DNA of 64,000 nucleotides from assembly GCF_022678645.1 (NCBI RefSeq), contig NZ_JALBWV010000042.1:16909-80908 (forward strand), in the 5' to 3' direction. This document shows, piece after piece, positions 24,951 to 33,761 of the stretch. The first letter of the stretch is position 1. Each line of letters opens with the position of its first letter. The position numbers and the translations under genes are program-made. Source of the stretch: Saccharopolyspora soli. Its GTDB lineage: Bacteria; Actinomycetota; Actinomycetes; Mycobacteriales; Pseudonocardiaceae. Below the pieces are notes generated by a model. It searched no databases and was not told where the DNA came from. It worked only from the letters and a program-made list of their open reading frames with translations.

Positions 24951-26147
24951 ATGCGGACTCCGCGCGGCAGAAGGCTTTCCAGACTCGGCGCGATCGGTGC
25001 TGCGGTGCTGGTCGCGCTGGGTGTCGTCCCGGCTGGTTCGGCGGTTGCCGAGGTGCGCCGGGATGTGATGTTCGTCGGCAACAACTGGGACGGCACCGTC
25101 GATCTGCTCGACGCCGAGCACTTCGGCAAGTACCAGCGGATCGACGTCGTGCCGGACCTGGCGCAGCGGCTCGCCGAGATGACCCCGGATGAGCACGCCG
25201 CGATGCTGGTCATCCGCAACACCGCGGGGGAGGGGCACGACCAACTCGTCGACGACATCGCGGTGGCGCCCGATGGCCGCACCGTGTACGTCTCGCGGCC
25301 GAGCCTCGGGGACGTGTCGGCCTTCGAGATCGGTACCGGTCGCCAGGTTTGGCGCACCGAGGTCAGCGGCTACCGCTCCGATCACATGGCGCTGTCGCCG
25401 GACGGTTCCCGGCTCGCCGTTTCGGCGACCACGGCGAACGTGGTCGACGTGCTCGATCCGGCCACCGGGAGCGTCGTGGCCAGCTTCCCGACCGGGGATT
25501 TCCCGCACGAGAACCGGTATTCCGCGGACGGCCGGACGCTGTACAACGCCACCATCGGCCGGGTGATCATGCCCGACGAGCCAGCCCTGGACGGGCTCAA
25601 GGGGAACCGGTGGCTGACCATCGTGGACACCGCCAGCATGGCGGTGACCGATGTGATCGACTTCGGCGTGGGGATCCGGCCGTTCCTGGTGCTGCCCGAC
25701 GGGCGGACGATGTACGCGCAACTCTCCTTCCACCACGGGTTCATCGAATACGACCTGGCGGAGAAGCGGATCACGCGCACCGTGCACTTGCCGTTGTCCG
25801 AGGAGGCGAAGAAGCTGCGGCGCGACGAGTACCCGCTGGACTCGGCGCACCACGGGTTGGCCATCAACGGCGACAACACCAAGCTCTGCGACGCCGGAAC
25901 GGTCTCGGACTACGCGGCCATCATCTCGCTGCCCGGCCTGACGACCGACGCCCTGGTACCGACCGGCAAGAAGCCCTACTGGGCCGCTACCACCCCCAAC
26001 CGCCAGTACTGCATGCTGTCCAACAGCGACAGTGACGATGTGTCCATAGTGGACTTCGCTGGCCGGCGCGAACTCGCCCGCGTCCCCGTCGGAGACCACC
26101 CGCAACGAGTCCGCGGCTACGCCGTCCCAACGGATGTACTGAAGTAG
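24951..26147 (+). CDS. Secreted YncE/YVTN-type beta-propeller protein
   Basis: A 398-residue exported protein. The N-terminus MRTPRGRRLSRLGAIGAAVL and the following hydrophobic run ending AGSAVAE form a signal peptide. The rest is a seven-bladed-type beta propeller with repeated motifs DIAVAPDGRTVYVSRPS, MALSPDGSRLAVSATTANVVDVLD, PYWAATTPNRQYCMLSNSDSDDVSIVD. Proteins of this class bind metals or cofactors or act as scaffolds outside the cell; no catalytic motif is evident. ATG 24951 follows AAGGGCGG. It follows the amylase by 120 nt and ends at a convergent-gene hairpin. Confidence 0.8.
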   Translation: MRTPRGRRLSRLGAIGAAVLVALGVVPAGSAVAEVRRDVMFVGNNWDGTVDLLDAEHFGKYQRIDVVPDLAQRLAEMTPDEHAAMLVIRNTAGEGHDQLVDDIAVAPDGRTVYVSRPSLGDVSAFEIGTGRQVWRTEVSGYRSDHMALSPDGSRLAVSATTANVVDVLDPATGSVVASFPTGDFPHENRYSADGRTLYNATIGRVIMPDEPALDGLKGNRWLTIVDTASMAVTDVIDFGVGIRPFLVLPDGRTMYAQLSFHHGFIEYDLAEKRITRTVHLPLSEEAKKLRRDEYPLDSAHHGLAINGDNTKLCDAGTVSDYAAIISLPGLTTDALVPTGKKPYWAATTPNRQYCMLSNSDSDDVSIVDFAGRRELARVPVGDHPQRVRGYAVPTDVLK

Positions 26148-26170
26148 CGGCGGCACACGATCGTGTCCAG

Positions 26171-26217
26171 GTGAAGGGCACCTTCGACCGGCTTACTCGG
26201 TCAAAGGTGCCCTTCAC
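26171..26217. terminator. Convergent-gene hairpin, copy 2
   Basis: Arms 26171-26190 and 26198-26217 (19 of 20 pairs) with a 7-nt loop, between the convergent propeller and methyltransferase genes. The arms are identical to those of copy 3 at 53621, 27 kb away. Confidence 0.85.
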
Positions 26218-26235
26218 TCTTCACTCGAACCGGGG

Positions 26236-26973
26236 TTAGCGTTCGGCGATGACGATCATGCGGCGGTGTTCCGCGGTCAGCGGGGCACCGTCCGCGCCGT
26301 AGCCTTCGACTTCTCGGAAGCCCGCTTGGTGCAGCCAGTCGCGGAGTTCCGGGAAGGCGAAGAAGCGCACCGAGTACGGCACGCGGCGGATCCGACCATC
26401 GCGGATGATCGTGCGCTCCACGATGGAGCGGAAGGTGATCGGGTCCAGGCGGTGCTGGTCGATCGCCATGTCCTCGCCCACTTGGCGGACCACGCTGTCC
26501 TGGTAGCGGCGCAGCAGGTTGACGACGTTGTTCAGCTCCAGCGCGAACTTCCCGCCCGGCCGTAGCGCGTTGTGGACCTGCTCCAGCACGCGGCGGTTCC
26601 CCTCGTCGGAGAAGTAGCCGAAGGCGGTGAACCAGTTGATCACCGCGTCGAACCGCCCGGTCCACGGCAGTTCGCGCATGTCGCCCCGGACGTACTCCAC
26701 CTGGACGCCGAGGGTTTCGGCGTCCGCGCGGGCCTTGTCAAGGAACACCTGGGTGTAGTCCAGACCCGTCACCCGGCAGCCGCGTGCCGCGAGTGGATTC
26801 GCCAGCCGCCCGTGGCCGCATGCCAGGTCGAGCAGTTCGGTGCCCGGTTCCAACCGCAGCAGGTTCCAGATCAGCTCGGTGTCCTCGGCATTGCGCGCAT
26901 CCGTGAGTTCGCTGTAGAAGTACAGGTAGTCGTCGTCGAACAGGCCCTCGGTGTCGAACTCCGGCTCCGCCAT
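26236..26973 (-). CDS. Class I SAM-dependent methyltransferase
   Basis: A 245-residue methyltransferase. The SAM-binding motif I is LLDLACGHGRLANPLAARG, followed by motif II VTGLDYTQVFLDKA, VEYVRGDMRELPW and the post-motif FDAVINWFTAFGYFSD, then ALRPGGKFALELNN. The C-terminal half has mixed beta strands typical of small-molecule enzymes. The ATG at 26973 has GGGGGA upstream. The substrate is not readable. It lies between two hydrolase genes and is on the same strand as the sialidase gene (76 nt upstream of it), so the two may be co-transcribed. Confidence 0.85.
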   Translation of the reverse strand: MAEPEFDTEGLFDDDYLYFYSELTDARNAEDTELIWNLLRLEPGTELLDLACGHGRLANPLAARGCRVTGLDYTQVFLDKARADAETLGVQVEYVRGDMRELPWTGRFDAVINWFTAFGYFSDEGNRRVLEQVHNALRPGGKFALELNNVVNLLRRYQDSVVRQVGEDMAIDQHRLDPITFRSIVERTIIRDGRIRRVPYSVRFFAFPELRDWLHQAGFREVEGYGADGAPLTAEHRRMIVIAER

Positions 26974-27049
26974 CGGTTTCCCCCGGGCATCGGTTGGATG
27001 CGTACCAGCTTGGGGGCCAATCCCTGGTTCTGCCAACTGGTTTTCGCGC

Positions 27050-28246
27050 TCAGCGGGCCAGATCGGTCTCGCTGAACCTCGCGTAGCGGATCGTCTGGTT
27101 CGCGTCCTCCGACTCCGGGGCGCCCGCCTCGTACAGCAGACCGGCCCAGCCGCCGCCGAGGTTGATCAGGTCGGAGTAGGCCGCCCAGGTCGCGTCGATG
27201 ACCGTGCCGACCTCCTGCCACGTCGCGCCCTCGTCCGACGACGTGCGGATGCGCATCGTGTGGCGGCGGTGGTCCATGTTCGGGTCCGTGTTGTACGGCC
27301 CGGAGAACAGGATCAGGTTGTACGGATCTCCGGCCGTCGTGGCGCGCAGGCGCACCACCGAACCCTGCACCACCGGGCCGTTGAGCTCCGGCACGAGCTC
27401 GAAGGGTTCCCGGAACGTCGCCCCGCCGTCGGCGCTGACCGCGTGGGCCTGGTTGCCTTCGGCGATCGTCGTACCGGAGTTGTCCTGGTTGCGCGCCGCC
27501 GCGTAGAGCTCCGCGTCGACCGTTTCCAGCAGGCTCAGCTCCTGCGGCTTGATCGGCTGGCCCGTCCGGTCGTCGGTCGCACCGATCTGCCAGGTGGTTC
27601 CGCCGTCATCGCTGTGGACGATGCCCGCTCCCTTGACACCGCCATCGCCTTCGAAGTTGATGCCCGCGACCATCCGGTTGACGTGTTCGCCCCGCGTCAT
27701 CTGCAGGCCGTGGCCCGGTCCGGTGGCGTACCAGGTGTTCCACTCCGGCTTCATCAACTGGGGCTGCGCCACCGGTTCGGTCCACTGCGTACCTAGCGGA
27801 TCCACGCTGTGCTGCAGGAAGGGCGTTCTGGTGCAGCTACCACCGCCCGCGCAGTCCGAACCCGGATTGTGCGTTGTCAGCAAGGTGATTCGACCCGTGC
27901 CGCGGTCCACGACCGGTACCGGGTTGCCCCGCGTGTCACCAGCGCCGTCGGCGACCAGTTCCAGCGCTTGCCACGTTCGTCCGTCGTCCGTCGAGCGCTT
28001 GAGCACCACATCGATGTCGCCGGTGTCGTCGCAGTCGCCGCGGCGGCCTTCCGCGAACGCCAGCAGCGCGGATCGGTCCTGGGTGCGCACCAACGCCGGG
28101 ATGCGGAAGCAGTTGTAGCCGCCCTCGCCCTTGGTGAACACCGTCGTCCCGGTGATCTCCAGCGGCTCGTCGGTCGCGAACGCCTGGGCCGCGCCCAGGC
28201 AAAGCAGTACCGCTCCTGCTGCTGCGAGCTTCGCCATCCGGCGCAT
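27050..28246 (-). CDS. Secreted exo-alpha-sialidase (GH33)
   Basis: A 398-residue sialidase that removes terminal sialic acids. Residues 1-24 (MRRMAKLAAAGAVLLCLGAA plus QAFA) are a signal peptide. The FRIP motif (CFRIPALV) provides the first catalytic arginine, and four Asp-boxes are visible: STDDGRTW, SDDGGTTW, SADGGATF and SSDEGATW. AFAEGRRGD carries the usual catalytic region after FRIP, and a Tyr/Glu pair is expected near the C-terminus (GLLYEAG). The ATG at 28246 follows GAAGGGAC. It suggests use of host or environmental sialoglycans and belongs to the catabolic insertion. Confidence 0.92.
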   Translation of the reverse strand: MRRMAKLAAAGAVLLCLGAAQAFATDEPLEITGTTVFTKGEGGYNCFRIPALVRTQDRSALLAFAEGRRGDCDDTGDIDVVLKRSTDDGRTWQALELVADGAGDTRGNPVPVVDRGTGRITLLTTHNPGSDCAGGGSCTRTPFLQHSVDPLGTQWTEPVAQPQLMKPEWNTWYATGPGHGLQMTRGEHVNRMVAGINFEGDGGVKGAGIVHSDDGGTTWQIGATDDRTGQPIKPQELSLLETVDAELYAAARNQDNSGTTIAEGNQAHAVSADGGATFREPFELVPELNGPVVQGSVVRLRATTAGDPYNLILFSGPYNTDPNMDHRRHTMRIRTSSDEGATWQEVGTVIDATWAAYSDLINLGGGWAGLLYEAGAPESEDANQTIRYARFSETDLAR

Positions 28247-28369
28247 GCCGTGTCCCTTCGCCGACGAACGGATACGACATTTCACCGCAAACCGCCTTGT
28301 CGGAAAAGAACTTGCCGATGAATTGTCCGGTAAATGTTTGCCCGCCTCGGCGATTCGGCGCACCCCGGC

Positions 28370-29266
28370 TCAGTCGCTCGGCGCAGTCAGCGCGTCCGCC
28401 ACGGCCGCGATGTCCGCGGGGCCGACGCGGCAGCAACCGCCGATCAACTGCGCGCCCGCCGCGCGCCAGCTCCTGGCCTGCTCGGCCGACAGGCGGGACC
28501 GGCCGGTCCAGGCGTGGCGCTGCGCGTCCCAGTCCTCGCCGCTGTTCGGGTAGACCACGATCGGTTTTTCCACCACCTCGCGGGCGATCTCGATCGCGGT
28601 CAGCACGTCCTCCGGTGCCGAGCAGTTGACGCCCACCGCCATGATCGCGTCGGTGTCGGCCAGCGAGAACGCCTCGGCCAAGGGCTGTCCCGCCCGGGTC
28701 CGCACGCCGCTGATCGTGAACGACAGCCAGGCCGGGAGATCCAGCGCTGTGACCTCATCGACCAGCGCTTCCGCCTCATCCACGTCCGGAACCGTCTCCA
28801 GCGCGTAGACGTCCGGGCGCGCTTCCGCCAACGCCTCCAGCCGCGGCCGGTGGAACGCACGCAGTTCGCGCTTGGTCAGCCCGTACCGGCCCCGGTACTC
28901 CGAGCCGTCCGCGAGCATCGCGCCGTACGGGCCGATCGACGCCGCCACCCAGCGGTGCCGACCCGGCTCGACCTCGCCCGCCAGTCGGGCCAGTTCCACG
29001 CTGCGCCGCATCAGCCTCGCCGCCTCGGCGCGCTCGACGCCGCGCTGCGCGAACCCCTCGAAGCTCGCCTGGTAGCTCACCGTCGTCGCGACCGACGCAC
29101 CAGCCCGGAAGAACGCGGCATGCGCTGCGACGATCTCCTCCGGAGCGTCCACCAGCAGGCGCGCCGACCACAACGCGTCGGACAGGTCGTGACCATGCGC
29201 CTCCAGTTCGGTGGCCAGGCCGCCGTCCAGGATCGTCGGTGCGCCGCTGAGGCTGAACGCGTCCAT
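28370..29266 (-). CDS. mmuM: Homocysteine S-methyltransferase
   Basis: A 298-residue zinc-dependent methyltransferase that makes methionine from homocysteine with S-methylmethionine (or SAM) as donor. Zinc ligands are in GVNCSAPED and LIGGCCRVGP; the N-terminal ILDGGLATELEAHG and TVSYQASFEGF match the MmuM/YagD type. The ATG at 29266 has no Shine-Dalgarno; a TAGGCT hexamer (29274-29279, minus strand) ends 7 nt before it, as in leaderless mRNAs. A 9-bp palindrome overlaps the upstream promoter region. It stands downstream of malG but separated by its own promoter. Confidence 0.93.
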   Translation of the reverse strand: MDAFSLSGAPTILDGGLATELEAHGHDLSDALWSARLLVDAPEEIVAAHAAFFRAGASVATTVSYQASFEGFAQRGVERAEAARLMRRSVELARLAGEVEPGRHRWVAASIGPYGAMLADGSEYRGRYGLTKRELRAFHRPRLEALAEARPDVYALETVPDVDEAEALVDEVTALDLPAWLSFTISGVRTRAGQPLAEAFSLADTDAIMAVGVNCSAPEDVLTAIEIAREVVEKPIVVYPNSGEDWDAQRHAWTGRSRLSAEQARSWRAAGAQLIGGCCRVGPADIAAVADALTAPSD

Positions 29267-29281
29267 ACCGACCAGCCTAGT

Positions 29282-29301
29282 GTTGGAGTCCTGACTCCAA
29301 C
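29282..29301 (-). promoter_or_regulatory. 9-bp palindrome at the mmuM promoter
   Basis: GTTGGAGTC and GACTCCAAC are separated by CT, a perfect inverted repeat of 20 bp in all. It sits just upstream of the -10-like TAGGCT of mmuM, in the -35 region, as expected for a dimeric regulator's operator (TetR or MarR type). The regulator is not identifiable in the window. Confidence 0.5.
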
Positions 29302-29320
29302 CGTCACCACGCGCAGCAAC

Positions 29321-30217
29321 TCAGCCCTTCACGCCGCCTGCTGCCAGACCGCTCACCAGGAACCGCTGCACGAGGTAGAACACGATCATCGCGGGCACCG
29401 CCACCAGCACCGACGCGGCTGCCAGGTGACCCCACTCCGCGCGGTTCTGCTGCACGAACACCTGCAGGCCCACCGCCAGCGTCTTCGACCGGTCCTCGGC
29501 GGACAGGAAGGCCGAGGCGAACGCCACTTCGCTCCAGGCCACGATGAAGGAGTAGAACGCCGTCACCGCCAGCCCCGGCTTCGCCAGCGGCAGCACCAAC
29601 CGCCAGAACACCCCGAACGGCGAAAGCCCGTCCACCCGGCCCGCTTCGTCGATGTCGCTGGGAATCCCGTCGAAGTAGCCCTTCAACATGTAAGTGCAGA
29701 ACGGGATCGCCGTGCTGCAGTACACCAGCACCAATCCGAACGCACTGCCTTGCAGACCCAGGCTCAGCAGGATGTTGTACAGCGGCACGATCAGCACCGC
29801 GAACGGGAACATCTGCACCACCAGGAAGGACAGCAGCAGCCAGTGCCGTCCGGGGAAGCGGTACCGGCTGGCCGCATAGGCGGTGGTGGCCGCCAGCAGC
29901 ACGCCGAGCACCGTGGTCAGCGCCGCGATGAGCACCGAATTGCCGAACCAGCTCAGGAAAGCGCCCTTCGCGCCGGAGAGCACGTTCCAGTAGTTGTCCA
30001 AGCTGGACTCGTTGAACAGCGTCGGGATCGGCTCGATCGCCTTGGCGTCCGGTTTGAACGAGACCACCAGCACCCAGAACACCGGGAACACCGCGATCAG
30101 CGATGCGACGATCAACGCGGCATGCAGGCCGACGCTGGCCGCAGCGGACCGTTTGCGCCGCCGGGTCGGCTCGGCCGCCGTGGATGTCGCTTGCAGCGAG
30201 GCTGAGTCGATGGTCAA
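29321..30217 (-). CDS. malG: Maltose-type ABC transporter permease (MalG-like)
   Basis: A 298-residue integral membrane subunit with six hydrophobic helices. The inner-loop EAA motif is DEAGRVDGLSPFGVFWRLVLPLAKPG, which contacts the ATPase. It is the second permease of the MalEFG set and begins 1 nt after the malF stop with a TTG start preceded by GGGGGAGG. No ATPase gene lies in the operon, as in actinobacterial carbohydrate transporters that share MsiK. Substrate (maltose/maltodextrin) is inferred from the neighbours. Confidence 0.92.
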   Translation of the reverse strand: MTIDSASLQATSTAAEPTRRRKRSAAASVGLHAALIVASLIAVFPVFWVLVVSFKPDAKAIEPIPTLFNESSLDNYWNVLSGAKGAFLSWFGNSVLIAALTTVLGVLLAATTAYAASRYRFPGRHWLLLSFLVVQMFPFAVLIVPLYNILLSLGLQGSAFGLVLVYCSTAIPFCTYMLKGYFDGIPSDIDEAGRVDGLSPFGVFWRLVLPLAKPGLAVTAFYSFIVAWSEVAFASAFLSAEDRSKTLAVGLQVFVQQNRAEWGHLAAASVLVAVPAMIVFYLVQRFLVSGLAAGGVKG

Positions 30218-30218
30218 T

Positions 30219-31142
30219 TCAGAACACCTCCCCCTGCCTGCGCATCGCGCGGCGGTAGATCGTGGCGAACACCAGCAGGATCGACAGGATCAGCACCCCG
30301 TACGTCGAGGCGATCGCGTAATCCCTGGTCGCTCCGGAGAAGAACCGTTCGAACGCGTAGCTGACCAGGATCCTGGTGTGCGGGTTGTTGCCGGTGATCA
30401 GGTAGATGACCGGGAACATGTTGAACGTCCAGATCACCCCGAGCAGCACCACCGTGCCGGACACCGGCCGCAGTCCCGGCAACGTCACGTGCACGAACCG
30501 TTGCCACGGCGTCGCCCCGTCCATCTCCGCGGCCTCGTACACCTCCGCCGGGATGGCCTGCAGGCCGCCAAGCAGCGCGACCATCATGAACGGCACGCCA
30601 AGCCAGACGTTGACGATGATCACCGACACCAGCGCCAGATCGGACTGCCCCAGCCAGACCTGCGCGGGCAGCCCGACCGACTCCAGCGCCCAGTTGATCA
30701 GCCCGTACTCCGAGTTGAACAGGTACCGCCAGGCGAACGCGCTGATGAACACCGGCACCGCCCACGGCACGATCAGCAGCACCCGGTACAGACCGCGCCA
30801 CCGCAACGGGCGGTTGAGCAGCATCGCCAGCGCCAGGCCGATGGTGTAGTGGCAGAACACGCACGCGAAGGTCCAGATCAGCGTGCGCACCAGCGTCGAC
30901 CAGAACGACCCGAACGCCGGGTCACCGGAGAGCACGTTCAGGTAGTTGGTCAGCCCGACGAACCCGTAGGACGCCTCGCGGTCCAGCACCGGGTTGGCGA
31001 TGTTCGTGTCGTTGATGTCGGTGAACCCGAAGAACAGCCCCTGCAACAGGGGGAAAACCACGAGCAGCGCGAGCACCGCGACGACCGGCAGGACCATCGC
31101 GTAGCAGAACCAGTGCCGCGCCAAGAAGATCCGCAAGCGCAT
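30219..31142 (-). CDS. malF: Maltose-type ABC transporter permease (MalF-like)
   Basis: A 307-residue integral membrane subunit. The helices start at RHWFCYAMVLPVVAVLALLVVFPLL, with a typical periplasmic-side loop, and the EAA loop is YEAAEMDGATPWQRFVHVTLPGLRP. Family members pair with MalG to form the channel. The ATG at 31142 is chosen because the membrane protein begins there in relatives; the longer in-frame extension is a Pro/Arg-rich shadow. It lies 120 nt after malE and 1 nt before malG. Confidence 0.92.
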   Translation of the reverse strand: MRLRIFLARHWFCYAMVLPVVAVLALLVVFPLLQGLFFGFTDINDTNIANPVLDREASYGFVGLTNYLNVLSGDPAFGSFWSTLVRTLIWTFACVFCHYTIGLALAMLLNRPLRWRGLYRVLLIVPWAVPVFISAFAWRYLFNSEYGLINWALESVGLPAQVWLGQSDLALVSVIIVNVWLGVPFMMVALLGGLQAIPAEVYEAAEMDGATPWQRFVHVTLPGLRPVSGTVVLLGVIWTFNMFPVIYLITGNNPHTRILVSYAFERFFSGATRDYAIASTYGVLILSILLVFATIYRRAMRRQGEVF

Positions 31143-31262
31143 CGAAGCCGCCTCAGAACCTGTTGGTGGATTCGGTCGTGTTCGTTGTCGCCGAAGCGGC
31201 GCTGCCGCTCGACCAGTGGGTGCAGCTTGTCCCGCCACGCAAAACGAGTTCGGAGACCGGCT

Positions 31263-32498
31263 TCACCGCTGCGCGTAGTCGGTCAGGACCGAGGTCTGGT
31301 AGGTCCGCGCGGTTTCGTCCAGCGCGGCCTGCGCGTCCTTGCGTCCGGCCAGGATGTCGGCGAACGCGGTTTGCAGCGGTTCCAGCAATTCGCTGTTCTC
31401 CGGGATCCACGGCCGGTTGTGGGCATTGGCCGCCAGCGGCCGGAACGCCGACACCACCGGGTGCTGCGCCACCTCGGGAACGTCGTAGGCGGACCTGCGG
31501 GTCGGCAGCAGTCCCAGCTTCCCGGCGATCTCGGCCTGGTGTTCCGCACTGCTCATGCACTGGATGAACTTCATCGACGCCTCGGTGGCATCACTGCCCT
31601 GCCGGATCACGTAGTCGTGGCCGCCGACCGGCGACGGCGTCGCGGAGCCGGGCACCGGGGCGATGCCGAGGTTGGCCGGGTCGGCGAACTGCTCGGACTG
31701 GACGAACTCCGAGACCGCCCAGGGGCCGTCGATGACCATCGCGACCTCGCCCGCGGTAAACGCCGCTTTCATGCTGGTGTAGGAGTTCGGCTGGTCCAGC
31801 GCGGTGCGGGCGGCCCCGGCGTCGAGCAGGTCCTTGGCGACCTGCACGCCGCGCACCGCCTCCGGCGAGTTCACCGTGATCAGCCGCGACTCGGTGTCGA
31901 CCAGGTCGCCGCCGAAGGTGTATAGGAACGGCAGCGCGTAGTACTCGTCGTTGTTGATGAACAGCGCCCGGTCGCCGCCCAGCTTGGGCGCGATGGCCTT
32001 CAGCTCGTCCCAGCTCTTCGGCGGGTCCACCGCCGCCTGCGCCAGTTGCCGCTTGTTGTAGAACAGCGCGAGCGTGTCGGTGACCTGCGGGACGCCGTAG
32101 GTCTTGCCCTGGTACTTGGTGGATTCCAGTGGTGCGGCGAGGAAATCTCCGGTGTCGGTGGCCAGTGGAGTGTTCGACAAGTCGTGGATCAGCCCGGCCT
32201 GCGCCAGTTGGGCGACCCAGCCGACGTCGGCGCGCAACACGTCCGGCCCTTGCCCGCCCTGCGCGGCGGTCTTGTAATTGTTCAGGGCCTGGTCGAACGC
32301 GACCGTCTCCACGCGCACCTGGTAGCCGCCGGTGCGGCCGCACTCGGTGGCGATCTCGCTGAACACGGCGCTTTCCGAGGAACCGCTGGTGTCCCAGAAG
32401 ACGACCTCGTTCGGATTGCCCGCACCGCCGCCGCAGCCAGCGGCGGCGAGCGCCCCGACCAGGCCCAGGGCGGCGGTGACCGTGGCCATTGGTCTCAT
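31263..32498 (-). CDS. malE: Maltose-type ABC transporter solute-binding lipoprotein (MalE-like)
   Basis: A 411-residue extracellular binding protein anchored as a lipoprotein. The signal region has the lipobox LAAAGC, so the mature N-terminus is that Cys. The body shows the carbohydrate-binding class 1 pattern: EVVFWDTSGSS, GPDVLRADVGWVAQLAQAGL, YGVPQVTDTLALFYNKR, VAMVIDGPWAV and LGIAPVPGS. It delivers sugar to MalFG. The ATG at 32498 follows GGAGG at 7 nt. It heads malEFG and is divergent from the LacI gene, with promoter and operator-like words in between. Confidence 0.93.
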   Translation of the reverse strand: MRPMATVTAALGLVGALAAAGCGGGAGNPNEVVFWDTSGSSESAVFSEIATECGRTGGYQVRVETVAFDQALNNYKTAAQGGQGPDVLRADVGWVAQLAQAGLIHDLSNTPLATDTGDFLAAPLESTKYQGKTYGVPQVTDTLALFYNKRQLAQAAVDPPKSWDELKAIAPKLGGDRALFINNDEYYALPFLYTFGGDLVDTESRLITVNSPEAVRGVQVAKDLLDAGAARTALDQPNSYTSMKAAFTAGEVAMVIDGPWAVSEFVQSEQFADPANLGIAPVPGSATPSPVGGHDYVIRQGSDATEASMKFIQCMSSAEHQAEIAGKLGLLPTRRSAYDVPEVAQHPVVSAFRPLAANAHNRPWIPENSELLEPLQTAFADILAGRKDAQAALDETARTYQTSVLTDYAQR

Positions 32499-32513
32499 GT
32501 TCGGACCTCCAGT

Positions 32514-32632
32514 ATGCAAAAACTTGCGAACCTACGGCGTTAGATTGCATACCTGAAATGTGACGCAAGTCAAGGTGTTCCGGTACAAATGAGTCCCCGG
32601 ATTGACATCCTGATTCGAACTCGATTGCAAAT
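32514..32632. promoter_or_regulatory. malE / malR divergent promoter region with TGCAA words
   Basis: For malE (minus), TTGACT (32568-32573) and TATGCA (32546-32551) are 16 nt apart. For the regulator gene (plus), a consensus TTGACA lies at 32602-32607. Around these lie TGCAA-type words: ATGCAA (32514), CTTGCG (32523), TTGCAT (32545), CGCAAG (32565) and ATTGCAAAT (32624). The same word type occurs at the amylase promoter. They are plausible LacI-family operators, not proven ones. Confidence 0.45.
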
Positions 32633-32690
32633 TCTTTCGGCCGTGTGCAGGATTGCGGCAGCGGATGGTCCCAGTGCGGAGGAGTGAGCG

Positions 32691-33713
32691 GTGGCGGGTC
32701 TGGCCGATATCGCCCAGGCGGCAGGGGTGAGCGTGTCCACGGTGAGCCGGGTGCTCAACCGGAAGGCGGGCATCAAGGAGGAGACCCGGCAGCGCGTGCT
32801 CGAAGTGCTCAACCAGATGCCGCACACCGCGCGCGGGGTCGGCGCGCTGCGTCGCACCGGCGTCGTCGGCCTGCTGGTGCCGGAACTGTCCAACCCGGTC
32901 TTCCCGGCCTTCGCCGAAGCGCTGGAAACCCGCGCTTCGCTGGCCGGATACGCATCGCTGCTGTGCAACACGCACGCCGCGATGACCGAGAAGGAATACG
33001 TGCGGATGCTGGTGGCCCGCGGTGTCGAAGGCATGATCTTCGTCTCCCCGGAGATCGCCAATCCGGACAACGACGAACGCAGGAGCCGCAGCTACTACGA
33101 GAAGCTCAGCGCCGAAGGCGTGCGGATGGTTTTCGTCAACGGCGGCGCGCCGAGCCTGGACGTCCCGGACATCACCGTGGACGAGCACCTCGCCGGGTAC
33201 ACGGCCGCGCGGCACCTGCTTGAGCTTGGCCATCGCCGGATCGGGTTCGTCAGCGGCCCGGCTCGCGCACTGCCTTCCCGGCTGAAGCGGGCCGGTTGGA
33301 CGGCCGCGCTCGAAGAAGCCGGTGTCGAACCGGAATCGGACCTAGTGGCGCACGCACCGTTCGGAGCCAGGGGAGGGGCCGAGGCGATGGGCCGACTGCT
33401 GGACGGCCCGCGCCCGAGCGCGGTGCTGTGCTCCTCGGACGTCATGGCGCTTGGCGCGATGCGGGAGGCCAAGCGCCGCGGGCTTGCCACGCCCGACGAC
33501 ATCTCGGTGGTCGGCTTCGACGACATCCCGCTGGCCGCGTACTGCCAACCCGCGCTCACCACGCTGGCGCAGCCCATCCACGACATGGCCGCCGCGGCGG
33601 TCGACGAACTCGCCCGGCAGCTCGACGCGGACCAACCGGGGCGCGGTTCGACCAGCTTCAGCCGCATGTTCCGGCCCAGCCTGGTGGTCCGGGAGTCCAC
33701 CCGATCGATATGA
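32691..33713 (+). CDS. malR: LacI-family transcriptional regulator of maltose genes (MalR-like)
   Basis: A 340-residue repressor. The N-terminal helix-turn-helix and hinge read LADIAQAAGVSVSTVSRVLN (HTH) and the ligand-binding domain continues with VGLLVPELSNPVFPAFAEALE and VGFDDIPLAAYCQPALTTLAQP, the standard LacI core. GTG 32691 is set by GGAGGAG. By position, divergent from malEFG and upstream of the alpha-glucosidase, it should respond to maltodextrins and control both; the actual ligand is inferred. Homologues in Streptomyces also control amylase genes. Confidence 0.9.
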   Translation: MAGLADIAQAAGVSVSTVSRVLNRKAGIKEETRQRVLEVLNQMPHTARGVGALRRTGVVGLLVPELSNPVFPAFAEALETRASLAGYASLLCNTHAAMTEKEYVRMLVARGVEGMIFVSPEIANPDNDERRSRSYYEKLSAEGVRMVFVNGGAPSLDVPDITVDEHLAGYTAARHLLELGHRRIGFVSGPARALPSRLKRAGWTAALEEAGVEPESDLVAHAPFGARGGAEAMGRLLDGPRPSAVLCSSDVMALGAMREAKRRGLATPDDISVVGFDDIPLAAYCQPALTTLAQPIHDMAAAAVDELARQLDADQPGRGSTSFSRMFRPSLVVRESTRSI

Positions 33714-33761
33714 GTACCTGTCTCCGAACTCGTTTTGCCCTGCGATGCGGAAGGAGCGGCG

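Noticed and set aside
31263..32498. QAG word in the MalE-like protein as a partner of the STAND amyloid motif
   Set aside because: It lies inside the folded binding domain (LAQAGLIHD), not at a terminus, and the context does not match.
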